Assembly: GCA_017542245.1 (NCBI GenBank)
Contig: JAFXXN010000192.1
Coordinates: 16,255-80,254, forward strand
From: Lachnospiraceae bacterium
GTDB taxonomy: Bacteria; Bacillota; Clostridia; Lachnospirales; Lachnospiraceae
Direction: 5' to 3'
DNA length: 64,000 nucleotides
Shown: positions 37,801-44,952 of the stretch, one piece after another
How positions within the stretch are numbered: the stretch's first letter is position 1
How the letters are laid out: the number at the start of each line of letters is the position of its first letter
Made by a program: the position numbers and the translations under genes
Notes under the pieces: generated by a model
Database searches by the model: none
What the model saw: only the letters and a program-made list of their open reading frames with translations
Told to the model about the DNA's origin: nothing

Positions 37801-38109
37801 TCCGAGTTCGGAACATAAATTAAGACCGGATTGACCGCCTAAATTGGGCAGAATAGCGTCCGGTCTCTCTTTTTCGATAATCTGTTCAAGCCTCTTAACA
37901 TTAAGGGGCTCAATATATGTAACGTCAGCCATATCAGGGTCGGTCATAATGGTTGCGGGATTAGAGTTAACAAGAACGATCTTGTAACCCAGTTTACGCA
38001 ATGCCTTGCATGCCTGAGTTCCCGAATAGTCAAATTCACATGCCTGTCCTATGATTATAGGCCCCGAACCGATAATGAGTACTTTGTTGATGTCACTTCT
38101 TTTTCCCAT
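34882..38109 (-). CDS. carB: Carbamoyl-phosphate synthase large subunit
   Basis: 1075 residues from ATG 38109 with GGAGG 6 bases upstream. Two homologous ATP-grasp halves are present (N-terminal IIGSGPIIIGQACEFDYSG and central ILGGGPNRIGQGIEFDYC), each with VIEINPRTSRSSALASK / VIEANPRASRTVPLVSK. A C-terminal MGS-like regulatory domain follows (FIATGRTYELIKAAGFNVEKI). It forms carbamoyl phosphate for pyrimidines and arginine with the small subunit CarA, which is not adjacent. A promoter and a hairpin lie in its leader. Confidence 0.97.
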   Translation of the reverse strand: MGKRSDINKVLIIGSGPIIIGQACEFDYSGTQACKALRKLGYKIVLVNSNPATIMTDPDMADVTYIEPLNVKRLEQIIEKERPDAILPNLGGQSGLNLCSELGEKGILDKYGVKVIGVQLDAIERGEDRIEFKNTMNKLGIEMARSEVAYSVEDALAIADKLGYPVVLRPAYTMGGAGGGLVYNTEELKIVCERGIQASLVGQVLVEESIMGWEELELEVVRDAKGQMITVCFIENIDPMGVHTGDSFCSAPMLTISQEVMDRLQEQAYKIVNEVQVIGGTNVQFAHDPVSDRIIVIEINPRTSRSSALASKATGFPIAMVSAMLASGLTLDEIPCGKYGSLDKYVPDGDYVVIKFARWAFEKFKGVQDKLGTQMRAVGEVMSIGKTYKEAFQKAIRSLETGRYGLGFAKTFHDMDVKELLNLLKNPSSERQFIMYEALRKGASIDELYNLTKIKKYFIEQMLELVEEEESLIAMKGAVPSADVLRTAKQDGFSDKYLAKLLEVSEADIRNARIEAGIVERWEGVHVSGTENSAYYYSSYNIPEGKGVPAVDNGKKKIMILGGGPNRIGQGIEFDYCSVHAALSLKRLGFETIIVNCNPETVSTDYDTSDKLYFEPLTLEDVLSIYNEEKPVGVIAQFGGQTPLNLASQLQANGVKILGTTPEVIDLAEDRDRFRAMMEKLNIPMPEAGMAVNVDEAIEVAERIGYPVMVRPSYVLGGRGMEVVYDRDTLKEYMAAAVGVTPDRPILIDRFLRHATECEADAICDGQHAYVPAVMEHIELAGIHSGDSACIIPSLNLSLKNIKTIEDYTRKIAEELHVQGLMNMQYAIENDKVYVIEANPRASRTVPLVSKVCAVNMVPIATEIITKEITGRPSPIHDLKERDIPYYGVKEAVFPFNMFPEVDPVLGPEMRSTGEVLGISDNFGEAFFKAEEATQTVLPTEGKALVSVNDRDKTEVLEAVRDLAEAGFTFIATGRTYELIKAAGFNVEKIDKLGEGRPNVEDIIINKQVQLIINTPAGKKAGNDGSYIRKSAIREHVPYITTMAAAKAAAKGILAVKRGQTSPIRSIQELHASIK

Positions 38110-38167
38110 GATACGCCTCCATATTATCAAAACTATTAGTCTCCAGCTTAATTGCTCAATCTGTATA

Positions 38168-38268
38168 AAAGACTATCTGCAAGTAAACTTGCGATAGTCT
38201 TTCTGTGCAAATCAGCTGTGAATAGTACCTATCTGAAATATAGTAGCATATTATCTGATTCTTATCAA
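38168..38268 (-). promoter_or_regulatory. carB promoter and attenuator-like leader hairpin
   Basis: TTGATA (38268-38263), 17 bp, TACTAT (38245-38240) on the minus strand. About 35 nt after the expected start, AAAGACTATCGCAAG pairs with CTTGCAGATAGTCTTT (38168-38202, one G-T pair and a short loop) and is followed by TATACAG after a TTTT end. The placement between promoter and gene suggests attenuation, but it could instead be the galE terminator. Confidence 0.55.
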
Positions 38269-38337
38269 CTTTTTTTTTCAATTCTTCAGTTAGAAATTTA
38301 AGTGCAGCGCCAACTATTATTTGTGCAATTTTGAAAA

Positions 38338-39351
38338 TTAATATCCTTCAGGATTATTTTTCTGCCATCTCCAGGAATCTTCGCACATTTCTTCAATGCC
38401 ATACTTTGCTTCCCATCCAAGCTCTGCCTTTGCCTTAGACGCATCCGCATAACACTCGGCAATGTCTCCGGGACGTCTGGGCGTGATCTCGTAAGGAATT
38501 TTAACTCCCGAAGCCTTTTCAAAAGCCTTTACAATATCGAGAACACTATATCCCTGACCTGTACCGAGATTGTATATTTTCAGTCCGCAGTTCTCTTTGA
38601 TCTTGTCAAGCGCCTTAACATGTCCCAAAGCCAGATCCACTACATGGATATAATCACGGACTCCCGTTCCGTCATGTGTAGGATAATCATTTCCGAAAAC
38701 ATTCAGATGATCACGTCTGCCTACTGCAACCTGAGTAATATAAGGCATCAGATTGTTCGGAATGCCACTCGGGTTCTCACCCATGGTTCCGCTCTTATGA
38801 GCTCCTATGGGATTAAAGTATCTGAGTAATATAACATTCCATTCTTTATCCGGAACTGTCAGATCGGAAAGTATCTGCTCCAACATGGACTTCGTCCATC
38901 CATAAGGATTTGTGCACTGTCCTTTAGGGCATTCCTCCGTAATAGGTACAAATGCCGGATCACCATATACTGTGGCCGATGAAGAAAATACTATGTTCTT
39001 CACTCCTGCATCTCTCATAACTTCCAACAGACAGAGAGTCCCGTAAATATTGTTATTGTAGTATTCCAAAGGCATACTGACAGATTCTCCCACAGCCTTC
39101 AGTCCCGCAAAATGAATACAAGATTCTATGTCAGGATTTTCGCCGAAGATTTTCTTTAACGCTGTCTTGTCCCTTATATCTGCTTCATAAAACGCAGGTC
39201 TTTTTCCTGTGATCTTCTCTATTCTGTTTAAAACCTCAGGGCAGGAATTGCTCAGATTATCTACTATGACAACTTCATAACCAGCATTCTGAAGTTCAAC
39301 AACTGTATGGCTTCCTATGTATCCGGTTCCACCGGTAACCAATACTGACAT
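38338..39351 (-). CDS. galE: UDP-glucose 4-epimerase
   Basis: 337 residues of normal length. NAD site [16 protein letters not shown], the catalytic SSATVYG and [12 protein letters not shown] (YxxxK), and [12 protein letters not shown] are all canonical GalE. It interconverts UDP-glucose and UDP-galactose for galactose use and surface polysaccharides. Own promoter upstream with a palindrome at the transcription start. The carB promoter follows downstream. Confidence 0.97.
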   Translation of the reverse strand: MSVLVTGGTGYIGSHTVVELQNAGYEVVIVDNLSNSCPEVLNRIEKITGKRPAFYEADIRDKTALKKIFGENPDIESCIHFAGLKAVGESVSMPLEYYNNNIYGTLCLLEVMRDAGVKNIVFSSSATVYGDPAFVPITEECPKGQCTNPYGWTKSMLEQILSDLTVPDKEWNVILLRYFNPIGAHKSGTMGENPSGIPNNLMPYITQVAVGRRDHLNVFGNDYPTHDGTGVRDYIHVVDLALGHVKALDKIKENCGLKIYNLGTGQGYSVLDIVKAFEKASGVKIPYEITPRRPGDIAECYADASKAKAELGWEAKYGIEEMCEDSWRWQKNNPEGY

Positions 39352-39416
39352 TTTTCATACTCCCTTCTTAATAGAAAAAATGTTATTGCCCCGTACAGAT
39401 AATTTCGGGACAAAAC

Positions 39417-39464
39417 AGGATTTAATCCTAACACAATAATATACTATATTCCAATCATTTACAA
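39417..39464 (-). promoter_or_regulatory. galE promoter with palindrome at the start site
   Basis: TTGTAA (39464-39459), 17 bp, TATTAT (39441-39436) on the minus strand. The 13-base palindrome AGGATTTAATCCT (39417-39429) lies where transcription would start, a possible repressor site. Confidence 0.55.
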
Positions 39465-39524
39465 GCATTTCTTTATCGGATTTCTTTGAATATCAAACAA
39501 TAAATATGCATGTCTTATGTCTGT

Positions 39525-39586
39525 TGACCGTTTATGGTCATAAAACATAAAAAACAATTGCAAGAACATCCTTTTCGTGGTATAAT
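39525..39586 (+). promoter_or_regulatory. Promoter of the chemoreceptor gene with an upstream inverted repeat
   Basis: TTGCAA (39558-39563), 17 bp, TATAAT (39581-39586). TGACC (39525-39529) and GGTCA (39536-39540) form an inverted repeat 17 bp before the -35 box, a possible activator site. It is a SigA-type rather than sigma-D-type promoter. The leader to ATG 39701 is about 108 nt. Confidence 0.65.
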
Positions 39587-39700
39587 CAATATTTGTGTAA
39601 TACTGTTTTTTTCTTCAGGTAAAAATGTTTGTTCAGCATAGAAATACTTGATTTTTTATAGCTATATGCTTTATTTTTAATGCGTCGGAGGCATTATATC

Positions 39701-42208
39701 ATGAAAAACGGGAATTTTGGCACTAACAGCAATGAAAAACTTTCTATTTTCTCCAGCATGAGCACCAAGATTGCAATCCTTATAAGTATCCTGGTATTCA
39801 TCATAGTTGCTGTCGAAGTATTTATCGCTTCTAACAGGGCATCGACAGCTATGCAGACCACATATCTTAATTATGCGCAGAATCTTGCAGAAGAAGCTGC
39901 ATTAGGCGTTGATTTTGCTACAGAATTCGGCGAAGAAGCATATGGCGGTTATGCTAAGAACCTTGCTCAGGAAGCTGCTGTTTCCATAGATTTCTCCCGC
40001 AGATTTGGAGAATCGGTATATAAATCATATGCCCACAATCTCGCAGAAGAGGTAGCTCAAAGTGTAAGCCTGGCTTCCTCAGCCGTCAGCAGTCTTGCCA
40101 CCGGCACAGAAAACACTGAAGGTGCTAACTCCGAAAATTCCCTGAAATTTGAAGCATATAATTCCATTCTTAACGATGTAACAATAAAAGATGTTGACGG
40201 TTCATACGCATATTTGGTTTCTCCTTTAGGCGAGATGCTTTGGCATCCAAATTCCGAAAAAATCGGACAGCCTGTAGAGAATGCAGCTGTGAAAGGTATT
40301 GTTGAAGAACTTAAAGCCGGAAAAAAAGTTGAAAACGGCTCCATCCTTTATGAATATAAAGGTGCAACAAAACTGGCCGGCTACGCATTTACAGATGACG
40401 GCAATATATTGATAGTCACAGCTGACTACAATGAATTCATGAAGATTGACTACGATACTCTTTTGGGCAATATCCATATCGACGGAGTTGACGGTTCATA
40501 TGCATATATGGTTTCACCTACAGGTGAAATGCTTTGGCATACAAATACCGAGAAAATCGGACAGCCCGTTGAAAACGCTGCCGTTAAGGGGATTGTTCAG
40601 GATCTTAAGGACGGCAAAAAAGTTGAAGACGGTTATGTTATTTATGAATACAAAGGTACAATCAAACTGGCCGGTTATTCCTTTACCGAAACAGGCAATA
40701 TCGTCCTTGTTACAGCCGATTATGATAAATTCATCATCATCGATTATGACAAGCTGATAGGCGGAATTGAGATATCCGGAGTCAGCGGTTCTTATGCTTA
40801 TATGGTTTCTCCCGACGGTACCATGTTATATCACAAAACTACCGAAAAAATCGGGCAGCCTGTTGAGAACGCTGCAGTTAAGGGCATCGTTGAAGATCTG
40901 AAGAATGGCAAGAAAGTCCCGAACGGTTCTTGTGAATATGAATATAAAGGTTCCTATAAAGTTGCCGGATATGCCTTTACCAATTCCGGTAATGTAGTAA
41001 TCGTTACAGCCGATAAAGATGTCATGATGGCATCCGTAGATAATATGAGACATTCACTCATCATTTACGGTATCATATGCATAATAGTAGCAGTAATACT
41101 TGTTTCATTCTTCATCATACTTCTGGTAGGCTCATTAAAGAAACTCATACCGGTTATCAATAAGACTGCAAACTATGATTTCTCAACCGATCGAGAATCT
41201 GACAAGCTGGAAAAGCGAAGTGATGAAATCGGTCTCATCGCAAGAGCTCTTTCAAAAACACGAAACAATCTTCGCAGTATTGTCGCAACGATTTCAGATT
41301 CAGGATCAAGCATCGACGAGAATGTAGATAAACTTAAAGTCACCATAGACAGAGTTGGGCAGATGTGCGAGAATAATTCCGACATAACCGAAAAACTGGT
41401 TGCCGGTATGGAAGAAACAGCAGCTACCACATCTTCCATCACACAAAATGCCGAAAGTGTCCGTGCAAACGCCAAAAGCATTGAAGACAAAACAAATGAA
41501 GGAGCTGTTCTTTCCAAGGAGATCCTTTCAAGGGCACAAGAGCTTGCAATAACTACAGAAAAAGCAAGTAAGACTACAATAGAGATTTATGAAGCTGTAA
41601 AAATTAAGTCTGCTGAAGCAATCAATGCTTCAAAATCCGTCAATAAGATTAATGAACTGACCAACACGATCAATTCTATATCATCGCAGACCAGCCTGCT
41701 TTCACTTAATGCTTCTATTGAAGCTGCCAGAGCAGGAGAGGCAGGAAGAGGATTTGCCATTGTCGCTTCGGAGATCAGCAATCTGGCAAATCAGACCTCA
41801 GAAGCTGTAAGCAGCATCTCAAACATCGTCAAAGAAGTCAATAATGCTGTCGGCCAGATGTCAGAATGCCTGGCACAGACAACTTCATTTCTCGAGAAGA
41901 ATGTTCTTAATGATTACAGGGTGTTTGGTAAAGTCAGTGAACAGTATAAAATCGATGCAGATACATTTGGAGACAGCATGCTGGCAATTAAAGAAAGCAT
42001 CAAGAGTCTTAATGCCGACCTTGAAAACATTGTATTTTCAATAAACGACATTGACAAAGCCATTAACGAACAATCCGGAGGTGTAAGTGATATCGCCGAA
42101 AAGACAATGGATATTGTAAATGAAACTTCGGGAAGTTCCGAAGAAGTCGAGAAATGTAAAGACGCCGTGTCCGGATTGAATGACATAATCCAAAGATTTA
42201 ACCTATAA
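39701..42208 (+). CDS. Methyl-accepting chemotaxis protein with triplicated sensory modules
   Basis: 835 residues from ATG 39701 (GGAGG 10 bases upstream). A first membrane helix (about 20-42) leads to an outer region with three 26-residue helical repeats (starting YAQNLAEEA, YAKNLAQEA, YAHNLAEEV). Three 98-residue Cache-like modules follow, each starting near DGSYAY/SGSYAY, with EKIGQPVENAAVKGIV in the middle and ending VTAD. A second membrane helix (about 450-475), a HAMP-like linker and a cytoplasmic signalling domain follow. The signalling tip reads SSQTSLLSLNASIEAARAGEAGRGFAIVA. It should sense a small ligand and control CheA through a CheW protein such as the one at 14.5-15.3 kb. Terminator follows at 42230. 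Confidence 0.95.
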   Translation: MKNGNFGTNSNEKLSIFSSMSTKIAILISILVFIIVAVEVFIASNRASTAMQTTYLNYAQNLAEEAALGVDFATEFGEEAYGGYAKNLAQEAAVSIDFSRRFGESVYKSYAHNLAEEVAQSVSLASSAVSSLATGTENTEGANSENSLKFEAYNSILNDVTIKDVDGSYAYLVSPLGEMLWHPNSEKIGQPVENAAVKGIVEELKAGKKVENGSILYEYKGATKLAGYAFTDDGNILIVTADYNEFMKIDYDTLLGNIHIDGVDGSYAYMVSPTGEMLWHTNTEKIGQPVENAAVKGIVQDLKDGKKVEDGYVIYEYKGTIKLAGYSFTETGNIVLVTADYDKFIIIDYDKLIGGIEISGVSGSYAYMVSPDGTMLYHKTTEKIGQPVENAAVKGIVEDLKNGKKVPNGSCEYEYKGSYKVAGYAFTNSGNVVIVTADKDVMMASVDNMRHSLIIYGIICIIVAVILVSFFIILLVGSLKKLIPVINKTANYDFSTDRESDKLEKRSDEIGLIARALSKTRNNLRSIVATISDSGSSIDENVDKLKVTIDRVGQMCENNSDITEKLVAGMEETAATTSSITQNAESVRANAKSIEDKTNEGAVLSKEILSRAQELAITTEKASKTTIEIYEAVKIKSAEAINASKSVNKINELTNTINSISSQTSLLSLNASIEAARAGEAGRGFAIVASEISNLANQTSEAVSSISNIVKEVNNAVGQMSECLAQTTSFLEKNVLNDYRVFGKVSEQYKIDADTFGDSMLAIKESIKSLNADLENIVFSINDIDKAINEQSGGVSDIAEKTMDIVNETSGSSEEVEKCKDAVSGLNDIIQRFNL
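39872..40105 (+). repeat. Three 78-bp tandem repeats in the chemoreceptor gene
   Basis: The codons for TYR-ALA-x-ASN-LEU-ALA recur at 39872, 39950 and 40028, exactly 78 bp (26 codons) apart. The repeats have diverged in sequence but kept the spacing. Confidence 0.8.
40164..41045 (+). repeat. Three 294-bp tandem repeats encoding Cache-like sensory modules
   Basis: The same landmark (GTTGACGG/GTCAGCGG) occurs at 40193, 40487 and 40781, exactly 294 bp (98 codons) apart. EKIGQPVENAAVKGIV is identical in all three modules, showing recent duplication or strong constraint. Unit boundaries are approximate. Confidence 0.9.
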
Positions 42209-42229
42209 AACACAAAATATGATAGCGCA

Positions 42230-42268
42230 ACAAAATGGCTTCCCATCAGAAACGGGAAGCCATTTTTA
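42230..42268. terminator. Bidirectional terminator between chemoreceptor and nucleotidyltransferase
   Basis: AAAATGGCTTCCC (42233-42245) pairs with GGGAAGCCATTTTT (42254-42267). A and T runs on both sides let it serve both converging genes. Confidence 0.85.
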
Positions 42269-42276
42269 TGCAAATT

Positions 42277-43206
42277 TCAAAATCTTAAAACTGTCTGCCA
42301 GAGTTTTTCAGGATATTTTCCTTCTGCTATCAGGTTACGGATAGCTTCTACCACTTTCGGCCTGTCTTCTTTATAGGTAACGCCGAACCACTTTGCATCG
42401 GTTTCCAAAAGTCTTACTTCTGCGGTTTTAGCGTCTATTTCATCCTGAACAGCTGTAAGTAAATAATATTCAGCCTTATTAAGCTTATCGCCTTTATTGA
42501 TTTCAAAAAATTCTTTGAGTCCTTTCTCCAAAGTATCGAAGAATTTGGGTGTAAAGCCCCAGCAATTCATAGAAACATGTAAATTTTCATCAAGTTCTTC
42601 TATATTACCGTTCTCATCAGTATTTATCAGTCTTCCGTCGGAAATCCTTTCTATCTTTGTATGCTCCGAAATAGATGTTAGATTTCCGTCCTTATCCATA
42701 CATACTCCCCTCGAAACAGACCCGTTCTCGGTAAGGGTATTCTTCAGCAGATAAGCAGCCATACAGTATTTATGTATACCGTCATTTTCTGACGAGCTGC
42801 GTCCAAGGTATTCAGCCAGACACTTAAAAGCTTCCGCTCCGTAAAAATCGTCAGAATTAATAACCGCAAAAGGTTCATCAACATATTTTCTGCAGCAATA
42901 TACCGCATGTGCCGTTCCCCAGGGCTTTACACGTCCTTCCGGAATGCTGCCGTTTTCAGGAATATCTTCTATATCCTGAAAAGCATATTCCACCTTAACA
43001 GCCTTTTCTATACGCTCTCCGACAGTACTTCTGAATAGATCCAGATTCTCCTTTTTTATTACAAAAACTACTTTGTCGAATCCGGCAGCTTTTGCATCAT
43101 AAATTGAATAATCAAGCAAAAACTCCCCTCCGGGTCCTAGGGGATCTAGCTGTTTCAAGCCTCCGTATCTGCTGCCCATTCCTGCAGCCATAATCACAAG
43201 TGTCAT
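42277..43206 (-). CDS. Sugar-phosphate nucleotidyltransferase family protein
   Basis: 309 residues with the nucleotidyltransferase signature AAGMGSRYGGLKQLDPLGPGGEFLLDYS near the N-terminus and the metal-binding FAVINSDDFYG later; KPWGTAHAV is the base-binding loop. Related to UDP-glucose pyrophosphorylase-type enzymes, but the sugar cannot be read. C-terminal WFGVTYKEDRPKV is seen in this group. It lies downstream of aroE on the same strand, with a hairpin-rich repeat between them, so cotranscription is uncertain. Confidence 0.85.
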   Translation of the reverse strand: MTLVIMAAGMGSRYGGLKQLDPLGPGGEFLLDYSIYDAKAAGFDKVVFVIKKENLDLFRSTVGERIEKAVKVEYAFQDIEDIPENGSIPEGRVKPWGTAHAVYCCRKYVDEPFAVINSDDFYGAEAFKCLAEYLGRSSSENDGIHKYCMAAYLLKNTLTENGSVSRGVCMDKDGNLTSISEHTKIERISDGRLINTDENGNIEELDENLHVSMNCWGFTPKFFDTLEKGLKEFFEINKGDKLNKAEYYLLTAVQDEIDAKTAEVRLLETDAKWFGVTYKEDRPKVVEAIRNLIAEGKYPEKLWQTVLRF

Positions 43207-43239
43207 TTTGTTTTCCTCTTTTCTGTAATTATTCCGGAG

Positions 43240-43391
43240 TCAATGTCACCTCGAAAACGCCTTCTGCGTTTCCTCGGTAACAAAACGATGCTCCGCATCT
43301 CATTTCAGTCGGGGCTTGAACCCCGCCTGAAACGAAGATCTCCCCCCACCTTCGCTACGCTAAGAGGTGGGGGATATCTTCTATTTTGTTA
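43240..43391. repeat. Multi-hairpin dispersed repeat element (full copy)
   Basis: Successive hairpins: AAACGC/GCGTTT (about 43255-43270), GATGC/GCATC (43287-43299), TTTCAG-CGGGG/CCCCG-CTGAAA (43303-43331), and CCCCCCACCT/AGGTGGGGG (43344-43376). An outer stem TAACAAAA (43278-43285) with TTTTGTTA (43384-43391) encloses the last three, giving a cloverleaf-like fold. Positions 43240-43286 recur at 27127-27173. The layout recalls structured ends of IS200/IS605-type elements, but no transposase or TnpB gene is present. Confidence 0.65.
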
Positions 43392-43409
43392 TACTGCTGT
43401 TTTTAACAA

Positions 43410-44306
43410 TCAAGAAGACAGCAATACATCTACTCCACATCTTGCCTGTTCTTCAAGCATTCGTATGCCTTTTACTGTCATGCATCCTGCTTCTTTCGCT
43501 TTTTTTATAAGCAGCGTTTCATCCGGATTATATACGCAATCTGCAACCACTAAATCTTTCCTTAGTCCTGTTTCTTTAGGAATCGGCAGTTTTAGTTCAT
43601 CACCGTTTCCGGTCACCATTCCAACAGGAGTTGAATTAATCAGAATATCTGCTTTATTAAGCGAATCTAGTATTCTCTCCGTGTTACAACTGTCAACAAA
43701 TTCAATAAAAGTATCTGCCTTTTTTAATTTTCTAAGCATCTTTAAAGTAAGATCCATATTGGAAGAAATTCCATTATGTCCGGTAAAATTCTCTTCATCC
43801 GTTTTAGTATCGTGAGTAAATGATTCCAAAGCTGATCCTCCACGGCATACTATGGTAATCATTCTCATTTTTCTTAAAACGGCTTCTGCTATGATAGACC
43901 GTGCGGCACCTCCGCAGCCAAGTATAACCATATGCCTGCCAGTAAGCTTTCCGCAACACGGTTCTATGGCGTTCAGCATCCCTCGGCCATCCGTTGAATC
44001 TCCGTAAAGTTTTCCGTTCCTAAACGATACGGTATTAACTGAATCGGTAACCAAAGCCGTTTCCGACAATTCATCCATGAGTCCTGCCACATCTGTTTTC
44101 CATGGCATGGTTACATTGCAGCCTTTCCATTCACCATTTTTTAATTCATTAAAAAATCTTTGGAGTTCCTCTTCGGTTTGGATCTCATTACGTATATATA
44201 CGACATCCCTGCCATATACAAGTCCACGTTCCGAAACAAATCTCTCAAAAAGCTCCGGTGATTTTGAATGTCCCACCGGAGTTCCTATTACACAAAACTT
44301 TTTCAT
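43410..44306 (-). CDS. aroE: Shikimate dehydrogenase
   Basis: 298 residues. The N-terminal substrate domain has GTPVGHSKSPELF and NVTMPWKTDVAGLMDE (catalytic Lys), with DSVNTV and STDGRGMLNAI. The NADP-binding motif VILGCGGAARSIIAEA and a C-terminal NSTPVGM segment follow. It reduces 3-dehydroshikimate in the aromatic amino-acid pathway. The dCMP deaminase gene is 68 bp upstream on the same strand. Confidence 0.95.
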   Translation of the reverse strand: MKKFCVIGTPVGHSKSPELFERFVSERGLVYGRDVVYIRNEIQTEEELQRFFNELKNGEWKGCNVTMPWKTDVAGLMDELSETALVTDSVNTVSFRNGKLYGDSTDGRGMLNAIEPCCGKLTGRHMVILGCGGAARSIIAEAVLRKMRMITIVCRGGSALESFTHDTKTDEENFTGHNGISSNMDLTLKMLRKLKKADTFIEFVDSCNTERILDSLNKADILINSTPVGMVTGNGDELKLPIPKETGLRKDLVVADCVYNPDETLLIKKAKEAGCMTVKGIRMLEEQARCGVDVLLSS

Positions 44307-44374
44307 ATTATATTTTCCAATATCTAAGTCCGTTATTTATTTTCTGCCAACAGCTTATAAAATCTTTTAGTAGG

Positions 44375-44857
44375 TCACAATTCAAGCGAAATCTTCCGTC
44401 CGGTCCTCTCGTATTTTCTCAAAACAACACCTGCACTCTTAAGCATCCTCTTAGAACATATAGTACTCTGCTGATCGGCATATTTGTCGCAATCGTAAAC
44501 AACTTCTTTTATTCCGGACTGAATAATGGCTTTAGCACATTCGTTACACGGAAAGAGCGTGACATAAATGGTTGTACCTTCAAGGTTTCCGCCTCTGTAA
44601 TTTAATATTGCGTTGAGCTCGCTATGGGCAACATAGAGATATTTATTATCCTCTCCTTCACGGCACCAGGGATATTCATCATCCGAGCAGCCCATGGGCA
44701 GACCGTTATATCCTATGGAAAGAATCTTATGTGAAGGGCTTACTATACACGCTCCAACCTGGGTTCCCGGATCCTTTGACCTGCAGGCTGCAAGCTGTGC
44801 CACTCCCATAAAGTACTCATCCCAGCTTATATATTCTTTTCTTTTATCGTCTTTCAT
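44375..44857 (-). CDS. dCMP deaminase (ComEB/cytidine-deaminase family)
   Basis: 160 residues from ATG 44857 with AAGGAGA 7 bases upstream. Zinc motifs HSELNAI (proton-shuttle Glu) and PCNECAKAI are present, with the leading EYFMGVAQLAACRSKDPGTQVGACIV typical of dCMP deaminases. It makes dUMP for thymidylate synthesis. The promoter at 44897-44925 shows it is expressed separately from flagellin. Confidence 0.93.
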   Translation of the reverse strand: MKDDKRKEYISWDEYFMGVAQLAACRSKDPGTQVGACIVSPSHKILSIGYNGLPMGCSDDEYPWCREGEDNKYLYVAHSELNAILNYRGGNLEGTTIYVTLFPCNECAKAIIQSGIKEVVYDCDKYADQQSTICSKRMLKSAGVVLRKYERTGRKISLEL

Positions 44858-44896
44858 GTCTTTTCTCCTTAAAATATAAATCATCAACCCGTAAAA

Positions 44897-44925
44897 AGTA
44901 TATCATTTCTTTAAGAATTTGACAA
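44897..44925 (-). promoter_or_regulatory. Promoter of the dCMP deaminase gene
   Basis: TTGTCA (44925-44920), 17 bp, TATACT (44902-44897) on the minus strand, 28 bp after the flagellin stop codon. Confidence 0.65.
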
Positions 44926-44952
44926 GAAGACTTTTTAATATGAGACTATTTC

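Noticed and set aside
43243-43815. Plus-strand 190-codon frame
   Set aside because: It passes through the multi-hairpin repeat and then antisense through aroE; no ribosome site and composition typical of a shadow.
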